Assembly: GCA_018065165.1 (NCBI GenBank)
Contig: JAGHTV010000327.1
Coordinates: 1 to 6,531, forward strand
Reading direction: 5' to 3'
DNA from: Candidatus Sodaliphilus fimicaballi
GTDB taxonomy: Bacteria > Bacteroidota > Bacteroidia > Bacteroidales > Muribaculaceae
Length of the DNA stretch: 6,531 bases
This document shows, piece by piece, positions 1 through 5,054 of this stretch. The position numbers and the translations under genes are program-made. Numbering within the stretch: the stretch's first letter is position 1; each line of letters begins with the position of its first letter. The notes under the pieces were generated by a model, which saw only the letters and a program-made list of their open reading frames with translations, searched no databases and had not been told where the DNA came from.

Positions 1-509
1 TTCAGTGGCTCGTGATGAGCGTTGGCATAGCCCACGGGGACGATAATTTCGCCGGCTTTTACATTAAACTTGCCGCCTAAGAACGCCTTGTTGAGCCAGA
101 ACTGTTCCAGCGCTACTTCACCGCCCTTCTCGGTCTCGGCTTCATATTCGCCCGACTCCTCGGCCTCAATCTCTACGGCAGTCTCATTGCCGCCGTGCTC
201 AAACTCAAGCTCACTACCCATGGTCCAGCCCTTGCCGAAGTCAAATCCCAGGCTCACCGTTACATGTGGCAGGTCAAATCGCCCGTGGCTACCGTCGTTC
301 TTGTAACGCTCGGGGGCATTATAGCGGTTGAAACTCTGACTGTAGAAATTTCTCGTCATCACAGCCTCACCATAGCCTCCCAGGCTCAGTCGTGACAGTG
401 CTTTCATGACCTTTTGAGTGGGCGATGACTCTTTAGCAATCGTGTCTTGCGCATTGGTTGTAATTGCAACCGTGATGAGCAAGACAAGTAAACACAATTT
501 TTTTATCAT
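1..509 (-). CDS. Outer-membrane beta-barrel (porin-like) protein, N-terminal part, cut by the window edge
   Basis: The minus strand is open from an ATG at 509-507 to the left edge, giving 169 codons without a stop; the C-terminus lies outside the window. Residues 1-20 form a signal peptide (MIKK, then a hydrophobic stretch ending TTNA, with cleavage likely before QD). After a short linker come alternating hydrophobic/polar segments with glycine and aromatic residues typical of outer-membrane strands: LGGYGEAV at about 43-50, SHGRFDLPHVTVSLGFDFG at 74-92, and GKFNVKAGEIIVPVG at 146-160. Residues 104-131 are very acidic and probably form a loop. The pattern resembles Bacteroidota porins of the phosphate-selective-porin O/P type; the family call is recalled, not searched, and the substrate is unknown. 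The ATG follows a good promoter on the minus strand. The divergent neighbour is a di-iron/LuxR regulator, so this gene is a plausible target of it (inference). Confidence 0.8.
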   Translation of the reverse strand, partial: MIKKLCLLVLLITVAITTNAQDTIAKESSPTQKVMKALSRLSLGGYGEAVMTRNFYSQSFNRYNAPERYKNDGSHGRFDLPHVTVSLGFDFGKGWTMGSELEFEHGGNETAVEIEAEESGEYEAETEKGGEVALEQFWLNKAFLGGKFNVKAGEIIVPVGYANAHHEPL

Positions 510-535
510 AAGTTTTCTGTTTTTGTTTTCGATGG

Positions 536-567
536 CAAAGGTAAACCCATTAAACCGACAGGGCAAT
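536..567 (-). promoter_or_regulatory. Promoter of the porin-like gene
   Basis: Read on the minus strand, a -7 box TACCTTTG (543-536) fits the Bacteroidota TAnnTTTG consensus exactly. A -33 box ATTG (567-564) lies 20 bases upstream and matches TTTG in three of four bases. The start codon is 26 bases beyond the -7 box, leaving a short leader. This is a sequence match only. Confidence 0.6.
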
Positions 568-597
568 ACACATAAATGTTGATTCGGTTAGTGTATT
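565..597. promoter_or_regulatory. Candidate operator: 7-base inverted repeat at the porin promoter
   Basis: AATACAC (565-571) and GTGTATT (591-597) are exact reverse complements separated by 19 bases. The left arm overlaps the -33 box of the minus-strand promoter, a place where a bound regulator could act. A second inverted pair, AACCGA (553-558) and TCGGTT (584-589), interleaves with it. No known operator is recognised, and AT-rich dyads can arise by chance. Confidence 0.25.
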
Positions 598-689
598 TCA
601 TGCTGTTTGTCATAACATTTTATTACTAGCATACTGCATAATAATTACTGATTTGCAATAAAAGAAATCTTAATACTCATAAATGGGTA

Positions 690-721
690 TTTCCTTGTTA
701 GGGAAAAATGATGTACCTTTG
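690..721 (+). promoter_or_regulatory. Promoter of the di-iron/LuxR regulator gene
   Basis: The -7 box TACCTTTG (714-721) fits TAnnTTTG exactly and equals the -7 box of the divergent gene. A TTTC sequence at 690-693, 20 bases upstream, is the best -33 candidate (three of four consensus bases); TTG at 695-697 is an alternative. Transcription should begin a few bases after 721, giving an A-rich leader of about 20 bases with no clear Shine-Dalgarno site. Confidence 0.6.
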
Positions 722-747
722 CACTTGAAATAAAAAAGGTATCTGAT

Positions 748-1701
748 ATGAAAAGGATGAAACTATATGAGGCTGATGATAAGATGATAGATCTCATCAG
801 CGACAACTACAGCATGTTGCAGGGACTCAACTCCTTTGGCATCCGCCTGGGTTTTGGCGACAAGACCGTGAGCGAGGTGTGCAATGAGCAGGGTGTAGAC
901 TGCTACACATTTCCTGTTGTTGTGAATTTCCTCATCAACGGATACACTCCCAAGGAGACCGACGAACGCATCTCGGTAAACACCCTGCTGGGTTATCTGC
1001 GTGCTTCACACCGTTTCTTCCTCGACTACCAGTTGCCCTCAATACGCAAGAAACTTGAGGAAGCCCTTACCCAAGGCAATAGTCTTGCTATGCTCATAAT
1101 GCGTCTCTTCGACGAGTATGCCCACGACATACAGCTGCACATGAAGTATGAGGAGAAGACCCTCTTCCCCTATGTCGAAGCTCTGCTGCAAGGCGAGCAG
1201 CGTCCCAACTACAATGTGGAGATTTACTCTAAGCACCACGACGACATCACGGGCAAGTTCCACGAGCTCAAGAGCATCATCATCAAGTACCTGCCTCAAG
1301 ACGGACTCGCCAACAACCAGCTCACCGCTGCCATCTACGACATCTACAGCAACGAGGAATGGCTAAGCAACCACAGCAATGTCGAGGACATCCTCTTTGT
1401 GCATGCCATACGCCTGCAGGAGAAGAAGCTCAAGAACAACGATGTCTCGGCACGCATCTCAAGCATGATTAAGAACGTTGAGGGTACCGAGGCCATCTCC
1501 GAGCGTGAGAAGGAAATCATCGTGTGCCTCGTTCAGGGCATGAGCAACAAGGAGATTGCCGCACACCTGTTTATCTCGGTCAACACCGTCATTACCCATC
1601 GCCGCAACATCGCACGCAAGCTGCAGATACACTCACTTGCCGGCCTCACAATCTATGCCATAGCCAACAACCTCATCGACAAGAGCTGCTTCATTGATTG
1701 A
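748..1701 (+). CDS. Hemerythrin-like (RIC/YtfE-type) di-iron domain fused to a LuxR-type HTH: likely redox or NO-responsive transcription regulator
   Basis: This 317-residue protein has three parts. Residues 15-64 resemble the small ScdA/YtfE N-terminal domain (SFGIRLGFGDKTVSEVC), but the cysteine pair usual in that domain is absent. Residues 80-225 are a hemerythrin-like four-helix bundle. H88, H131 with E135, H163 or H164, and H209 with E213 match the order and spacing of the six iron ligands of E. coli YtfE (H84, H129, E133, H160, H204, E208). Residues 249-310 are a LuxR/FixJ-type helix-turn-helix (SEREKEIIVCLVQGMSNKEI, then SVNTVITHRRNIARKL). YtfE-type proteins act on iron-sulfur clusters and nitric oxide; fused to an HTH, the domain more likely senses NO, oxygen or iron state and controls transcription (inference). 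ATG 748 is chosen because it sits just after a strong promoter. The target is unknown; the divergent porin gene or its own gene are the first candidates. Confidence 0.88.
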   Translation: MKRMKLYEADDKMIDLISDNYSMLQGLNSFGIRLGFGDKTVSEVCNEQGVDCYTFPVVVNFLINGYTPKETDERISVNTLLGYLRASHRFFLDYQLPSIRKKLEEALTQGNSLAMLIMRLFDEYAHDIQLHMKYEEKTLFPYVEALLQGEQRPNYNVEIYSKHHDDITGKFHELKSIIIKYLPQDGLANNQLTAAIYDIYSNEEWLSNHSNVEDILFVHAIRLQEKKLKNNDVSARISSMIKNVEGTEAISEREKEIIVCLVQGMSNKEIAAHLFISVNTVITHRRNIARKLQIHSLAGLTIYAIANNLIDKSCFID

Positions 1702-1773
1702 CCTGTTTCACCTTCATCGAGAAATGCGTCGACACCCCTTCGTGCAGTAATCGTGTTCAAATGCAATCATAAA

Positions 1774-1805
1774 TTTGGGGTTCATCAAGAAAATGTGTAA
1801 TTTTG
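1774..1805 (+). promoter_or_regulatory. Candidate promoter with consensus -33 and -7 boxes
   Basis: TTTG (1774-1777) is followed after exactly 20 bases by TAATTTTG (1798-1805), a full match to the Bacteroidota -33/-7 consensus. If active, the transcript would start near 1812 and carry a leader of about 360 bases with all the hairpins of this region before the eptA-like start codon, or it would be a separate small RNA. The region is AT-rich, so a chance match is possible. Confidence 0.35.
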
Positions 1806-1886
1806 TCGCGCATTTTAAATTATTGTTGTTCGGTAAAAACAAAAGAAAATATTTTTTTATGATTTTATGCTTCGCTTAGAAAAATG

Positions 1887-1901
1887 GCTTGCTCTGCAAG
1901 C
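1887..1901. other. Triloop hairpin, 6-bp stem
   Basis: GCTTGC-TCT-GCAAGC is a perfect 6-bp stem closed by three bases. AAAATG occurs on both sides, just before the stem with one G between and soon after it. It is the first of a series of such hairpins in this intergenic region. Its function is not known. Confidence 0.5.
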
Positions 1902-1933
1902 AAAATGTAATTACCTTAGAGTATTATTATTTT

Positions 1934-1948
1934 GAGGACAGAGTCCTC
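1934..1948 (+). other. Triloop hairpin, 6-bp stem; possible weak terminator
   Basis: GAGGAC-AGA-GTCCTC is a perfect 6-bp stem with a three-base loop. It is followed by CCA and four Ts (1951-1954), so it could act as a weak terminator for the upstream regulator gene, although it lies 230 bases beyond that stop codon. It directly abuts the structured repeat that begins at 1953. Confidence 0.4.
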
Positions 1949-1952
1949 CATT

Positions 1953-2015
1953 TTAAGGGAGGTTCGTTGTCGCGGCACGGGCTTTGCCCACTTACCGCTA
2001 CTCACTCCCTTGAGC
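1953..2015 (+). repeat. Structured intergenic repeat, copy 1
   Basis: This 63-base segment recurs in reverse orientation at 4060-4125. Both copies begin TTAAGGGAGG, continue with TCGCGGCAC, then an apical hairpin, then ACTTACCGCT, and end CTCCCTTGAGC. AAGGGAG pairs with CTCCCTT as an outer stem, and GCGG with CCGC as an inner stem. The apical hairpin here is GGGC-TTT-GCCC (1979-1989), different in sequence from that of copy 2 but in the same position. A dispersed, REP-like or small non-autonomous element is the likely class; I do not recognise a named family. Confidence 0.7.
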
Positions 2016-2174
2016 ACGGTTCTTGGCGTGAGCCATATAAACTAAAAAAGTTTATTTTCTTTTTTGTTCCATACCAAATCCTGGTTATACCAAAGTGTTG
2101 TAACTTGCAGAGTATAGAGAAGTTAGGATGATCCCTGGAGTTTTGACCGGACACTACTAATTTTAAATAAGTAT

Positions 2175-2663
2175 ATGAAAGAAGCGGGAAAAATAGAAAC
2201 GGCATTAAGATTGTTTTCACGACCACTCAAGAAGGAAATTGTATTTTTCATAGTGGTCAACTTGATGCTTATACACCAGCCCGTAAATTGGATATGTATC
2301 GCTAATGACGACTGGGGACACAACATCTTTTCTTTTGTACAAGGACTGTTTGTTGAGTGTGGAGTCGTATATGCTGCAACATCACTTATATACTGGAGTC
2401 GTAGCAAAATCGTGAAGTCGTTAATGTACGCTCTATTCTGGTTTCTGCTGGTAGTTACTGTATTCCTGGAGTTTAATTTCAATCAAAATATTTCTCAACA
2501 GCCACTCACAATTCTTGCCGAGACCAACCCCAAAGAGAGCGGCGAGTTTGTAAATACCTATATGTTGAGCACCGAGAGTCTGTGGGGATATGCCATTGAC
2601 TTTGTGGCACTGGTAGTAATCCTGCTGGCCGAGTGGAAAAGTGCAGTATCAAGCGATTTATAG
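2175..2663 (+). CDS. Phosphoethanolamine transferase (EptA-like), N-terminal membrane fragment; frame broken near its end
   Basis: These 162 residues carry four predicted membrane helices at about 21-38, 50-73, 80-100 and 136-153, and the motif ETNPKESGEF (116-125) that is typical of the membrane part of lipid A phosphoethanolamine transferases. Such enzymes have five helices followed by a periplasmic sulfatase-fold domain; the fifth helix and the catalytic domain are encoded in the next frame, starting at 2633. The frame after codon TGG AAA (2634-2639) reads KSAVSSDL and stops, with no similarity to the family. Adding one A to the run 2637-2640 would join the two parts as EWKKCSIKR and give a 595-residue protein of normal family size. 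Taken alone, this fragment has no active site. Codons are more AT-rich than in the mla genes or the upstream regulator gene. A sequencing error, a recent mutation or a phase-variable site are all possible. Confidence 0.8.
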   Translation: MKEAGKIETALRLFSRPLKKEIVFFIVVNLMLIHQPVNWICIANDDWGHNIFSFVQGLFVECGVVYAATSLIYWSRSKIVKSLMYALFWFLLVVTVFLEFNFNQNISQQPLTILAETNPKESGEFVNTYMLSTESLWGYAIDFVALVVILLAEWKSAVSSDL

Positions 2664-3961
2664 GAAGGGTGTTGAGTTTCAAAGGTCGAGATGTGATAGC
2701 CGGCAGCGTGGCCATTGTGGGTTTGATATGGTCCATCGTGTGCTATGTGATTTTGTTCTCGGCTTCCAATACCGAGCAGCTTTACACATGGCGTCACTAT
2801 TTCCCTCACAATTCAATGGATCCATTTACACAAACCATGCATGGACTCAACTCGTTGCGTGATAGTGCCAATGACACGGAGATAGCCATCAAAACAACCC
2901 TTGATGTCTCGAGCACACAGGCTACTGTGACCGAGGGCGATTCGCTCACGGTGATTTACATACTGGGCGAGAGCTACAACAAGCATCATGCCTCAATTTA
3001 TGGTTACCCTTTGCCCACTACACCCAATTTTGAACGAGAGGTGAAGTCGGGCAATCTGTTTGTGTTCAACGATGCCGTAAACACTGAGAACTACACATCC
3101 TTCATGGAGAAGAATATATTCAGTCTCAATAGTATAGGGGCAGGGGAGCACTGGTTTGACTACCCCAGTTTTGCCACTGTCTTCAAGCATGCAGGTTATG
3201 ATGTGTGGATGTGGGATATGCAGCGTGATTTCATGACCAAGCGACTGTATACCATCACCGTCAATGCTTACTTGTATAACGACGAGATGAAGAAACTGTC
3301 TTATACGGCATGCAACGAGAAACGCTATGGATATGATGGAGGACTGGTAACTAGCTTCTTCAGGGAGAAGACTCCTGGCAAATACAATCTGGTCATCTTG
3401 CATTTCATGGGCCAGCACATAGCCTATTTTCAACGCTTCCCCAAGTCGGAGACCGTGTTTACGGCTGACGATATCCTGCGCACCGATAAATACCTGAATA
3501 AGAACAAGAAAGGTATTATTGCCCAGTATGACAATGCCACACGCTACAACGATGCTGTGATGAAGCAGGTGTTTGACCATTACCGCAACAAGAATGCTGT
3601 GCTGCTGTACATGAGCGACCATGGCGAGGAGATATATGACTATCGCGACTATCGTGGCCGACAGGTATCATACAAGCCCACGCCCGGGCAACTTCGCAAT
3701 CAAAATGAGACTCCATTCTTGGTGTGGTGCTCCGATGCCTACAAGAAATCTCACCCCGACATTGTCAAGCGACTGCAATCGTCCTTAGATCGCCCGTTTA
3801 TGACCGACATTGTGGGGCACACATTACTCGCATTGGGACAAGTAAAGACTCCCTATTACAAGGCCGAGCATGATGTTACCAGTCCACAATTTAAGCCCGT
3901 TAAGCGTAAGGTGTATGGACATTATTACTACGAGGACATCATGAGTGCCGAAAAGAAATAA
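2633..3961 (+). CDS. Phosphoethanolamine transferase (EptA-like), fifth helix and catalytic domain; downstream half of a broken gene
   Basis: This is the -1 frame continuation of the preceding fragment; its only early start is GTG 2633, inside the upstream frame, overlapping by 31 bases. Residues 21-43 form a membrane helix, and from about 105 onward it has the alkaline-phosphatase/sulfatase fold that moves phosphoethanolamine from phosphatidylethanolamine to lipid A on the periplasmic side. Visible family features are GESYNKHHASIYGYPLPTTP (112-131, metal ligand E113), ENYTSF with T155 as the best candidate nucleophile, HFMGQHIAYFQRFP (257-270, H257 and H262), YDNATRYNDAVMK (299-311) and SDHGEE with D329 and H330 as metal ligands. 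The usual motif set is therefore intact. If the frame break is real, the enzyme could be made only by reinitiation at the GTG, as a two-part protein, or not at all. In the family this activity adds positive charge to lipid A and raises resistance to cationic peptides; that role here is inference. Confidence 0.85.
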   Translation: MEKCSIKRFIGRVLSFKGRDVIAGSVAIVGLIWSIVCYVILFSASNTEQLYTWRHYFPHNSMDPFTQTMHGLNSLRDSANDTEIAIKTTLDVSSTQATVTEGDSLTVIYILGESYNKHHASIYGYPLPTTPNFEREVKSGNLFVFNDAVNTENYTSFMEKNIFSLNSIGAGEHWFDYPSFATVFKHAGYDVWMWDMQRDFMTKRLYTITVNAYLYNDEMKKLSYTACNEKRYGYDGGLVTSFFREKTPGKYNLVILHFMGQHIAYFQRFPKSETVFTADDILRTDKYLNKNKKGIIAQYDNATRYNDAVMKQVFDHYRNKNAVLLYMSDHGEEIYDYRDYRGRQVSYKPTPGQLRNQNETPFLVWCSDAYKKSHPDIVKRLQSSLDRPFMTDIVGHTLLALGQVKTPYYKAEHDVTSPQFKPVKRKVYGHYYYEDIMSAEKK

Positions 3962-4059
3962 GCACAGCGAGCTTTTATATTAGACAGAAGAACACAAGAA
4001 TCAATAAATTAAGAACAGAATATTAATCTGTGTAATCAGTGCAACCGAGCCATAGGCGA

Positions 4060-4125
4060 GCTCAAGGGAGCGAGCAGCGGTAAGTCAGCCACAGGCTGGT
4101 GCCGCGACCAGCGAGCCTCCCTTAA
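4060..4125 (-). repeat. Structured intergenic repeat, copy 2 (inverted)
   Basis: The reverse complement of this 66-base segment aligns along its whole length with 1953-2015. The outer arms AAGGGAG and CTCCCTT and the inner CCGC/GCGG are kept. The apical hairpin on the plus strand is CAGCC-ACA-GGCTG (4086-4098), with a 5-bp stem against the 4-bp stem GGGC/GCCC of copy 1. Read on the plus strand, the hairpin is followed by AATCTG and then five Ts at 4132-4136, so it may also serve as a terminator after the eptA-like gene. Confidence 0.7.
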
Positions 4126-4154
4126 TCTGTTGTTTTTAATAAACACACAAGATC

Positions 4155-4178
4155 CAGATAATCAGAAAATCCGTAGTT
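4155..4178 (+). repeat. 24-base dispersed repeat, copy A
   Basis: This segment, beginning CAGATAATCAG and ending GTAGTT, matches the reverse complement of 6424-6447 in 23 of 24 positions; the one difference is C at 4172 against T. The two copies lie on either side of the three-gene mla operon in opposite orientations. No hairpin of note forms in this copy, because the difference breaks the palindrome present in copy B. Confidence 0.65.
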
Positions 4179-4232
4179 TAGAAATAATCTGCGCGGGGGG
4201 ATTCGCTAACAGGGGGCTGTGGTTGAAAAAAC

Positions 4233-4260
4233 TTTTCGTCTTTCATCTTTCGTCTTTCGT
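4233..4260 (+). repeat. Tandem 7-base repeat, four units
   Basis: Four consecutive units of CTTTCGT are present: the first has T in place of the initial C, the second has CAT in place of CGT, and the last two are exact. The array ends 10 bases before the -7 box of the mla operon and overlaps its -33 region, so changes in unit number could affect the promoter only slightly, since each unit supplies the same TTTCG sequence. Confidence 0.65.
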
Positions 4261-4278
4261 TAAAAACCATTATCTTTG
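4248..4278 (+). promoter_or_regulatory. Promoter of the mlaE-mlaF-GNAT operon
   Basis: TATCTTTG (4271-4278) matches the -7 consensus TAnnTTTG. The -33 region is supplied by TTTCG (4248-4252) within the tandem heptamers, an imperfect match. The leader would be about 20 bases, A-rich and without a Shine-Dalgarno site, as for the regulator gene. Confidence 0.55.
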
Positions 4279-4304
4279 TAGTTTGAATAAAAACTGAATT
4301 GATT

Positions 4305-5054
4305 ATGATGCTTTTCAAGGCTCTTAACGGTTTTGGAGAATACTGTCAGTTCCTGTGGACAACATTTGGAGTCCCCGAGAAGTGGCGTGAGTTCTTCAAG
4401 CGTTACACTAACGAAATCTACAAGCTTGGTATTGACTCAATACCACTCATTCTTATTGTGTCAGTGTTCATTGGTGCCCTGTGTACCATCCTCATCAAGC
4501 TTAACATCAATAACCCCATGTTGCCACGATATGCCGTGGGTATGACTACTCGCGAGATTATCTTGCTGGAGTTCTCGTCATCAATCCTGTGTCTCATCTT
4601 GAGTGGTAAGATAGGCTCTAACATTGCCAGCGAGATAGGTACCATGCGTGTTACCGAGCAGATTGATGCTCTCGACATTATGGGTATCAACTCGGCCAAC
4701 TTCCTGGCTATGCCCAAGATTCTGGGTCTCATCACCATTCTGCCCGTGCTGGTCATCATATGTATGTTCACCAGCTTGCTGGGTGGCTATGGCGTGTGTG
4801 TGCTCACTGGCATAGTCGATGTAGATACCTATCTGTATGGTATACAGACGATGTTCATCGAGTGGTATGTGTGGTTTGCTCTCATCAAGTCGCTCTTCTT
4901 TGCATTCATCATCTCGAGCATCTCGGCCTACTACGGCTACACCGTGAGCGGTGGCTCGGTTGAGGTGGGCAAGGCTAGTACCAATGCCGTGGTGATGAGC
5001 AACATTATGATTCTGGTAGTTGATGTAATTCTCACTAAACTTTTACTGCAATGA
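4305..5054 (+). CDS. mlaE: MlaE-type ABC transporter permease (phospholipid transport)
   Basis: This 249-residue inner-membrane protein belongs to the MlaE/YrbE permease family, close to the family's usual length of about 250-260. Hydrophobic segments lie at about 43-65, 84-100, 138-160 and 188-210, with another near the C-terminus (230-248). The family signature is clear: LSGKIGSNIASEIGTMRVTE at 99-118 followed by QIDALDIMG at 119-127, and GGSVEVGKASTNAVV at 216-230. MlaE dimers form the membrane channel of MCE transporters that move phospholipids between the inner and outer membranes. I start at ATG 4305; a TTG two codons upstream would extend it but is less likely, and ATG 4308 is also possible. 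The stop overlaps the next start (ATGA at 5051-5054), so the ATPase is translationally coupled. The MCE-domain partner is not in this window. Transport direction cannot be told from sequence. Confidence 0.93.
   Translation: MMLFKALNGFGEYCQFLWTTFGVPEKWREFFKRYTNEIYKLGIDSIPLILIVSVFIGALCTILIKLNINNPMLPRYAVGMTTREIILLEFSSSILCLILSGKIGSNIASEIGTMRVTEQIDALDIMGINSANFLAMPKILGLITILPVLVIICMFTSLLGGYGVCVLTGIVDVDTYLYGIQTMFIEWYVWFALIKSLFFAFIISSISAYYGYTVSGGSVEVGKASTNAVVMSNIMILVVDVILTKLLLQ

Larger units (their letters stand above)
1702..2174. other. AT-rich intergenic region of 473 bases with hairpins and a repeat
   Basis: No convincing gene lies here; the short open frames cross hairpins and show no protein-like composition. 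From left to right it holds a consensus-like promoter (1774-1805), two 6-bp triloop hairpins (1887-1901, 1934-1948), a structured repeat shared with the other side of the eptA-like gene (1953-2015), a poly-T-rich stretch around 2050-2070, and CCGGACACTA at 2147-2156 just before the next gene. No Shine-Dalgarno sequence precedes the ATG at 2175. Confidence 0.7.
3962..4304. other. Intergenic region of 343 bases built from repeats
   Basis: No gene is visible. From left to right it contains TTAATCTGTGT (4023-4033, also at 6502-6512), repeat copy 2 (4060-4125) followed by a T-rich stretch (4131-4136) that could end the eptA-like transcript, the 24-base repeat (4155-4178), the word GGATTCGCTA (4199-4208, reverse complement at 6457-6466), a tandem heptamer (4233-4260) and the promoter of the mla operon. 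AATCTG recurs at 4025, 4124 and 4186. Almost all of it is repeat-like sequence. Confidence 0.65.

Noticed and set aside
70..395. Two overlapping plus-strand open frames in the left part
   Set aside because: The minus strand is continuously open with a signal peptide and beta-barrel pattern; the plus frames are shadows.
620..644. TTATTA/TAATAA dyad between the divergent promoters as an operator
   Set aside because: Six-base AT-only arms are expected by chance in such AT-rich DNA, and it is not positioned on either promoter core.
1889..2131. Open frame of 80 codons in the intergenic region
   Set aside because: It runs through two hairpins and the dispersed repeat, has no protein-like pattern and lacks conserved motifs.
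2631..2645. Programmed -1 ribosomal frameshift joining the two EptA-like frames
   Set aside because: The in-frame codons GAG TGG AAA AGT do not contain an X-XXY-YYZ slippery heptamer, and no strong downstream pseudoknot is evident; a one-base loss in the A run is simpler.
2993..3622. Minus-strand open frame of 209 codons opposite the EptA-like catalytic domain
   Set aside because: Its composition is that of an antisense shadow, and the plus strand carries clear catalytic motifs.
1953..4125. Complete transposon bounded by the inverted repeats
   Set aside because: No transposase or integrase lies between the copies, no target-site duplication is visible, and the copies are intergenic structured repeats rather than sharp element ends.
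4233..4260. CRISPR-like array
   Set aside because: The units are 7 bases and directly adjacent with no spacers; it is a simple tandem repeat.
4299..4304. TTG start for the MlaE permease two codons upstream of ATG
   Set aside because: Two ATG codons follow immediately and no ribosome-binding site favours the TTG.
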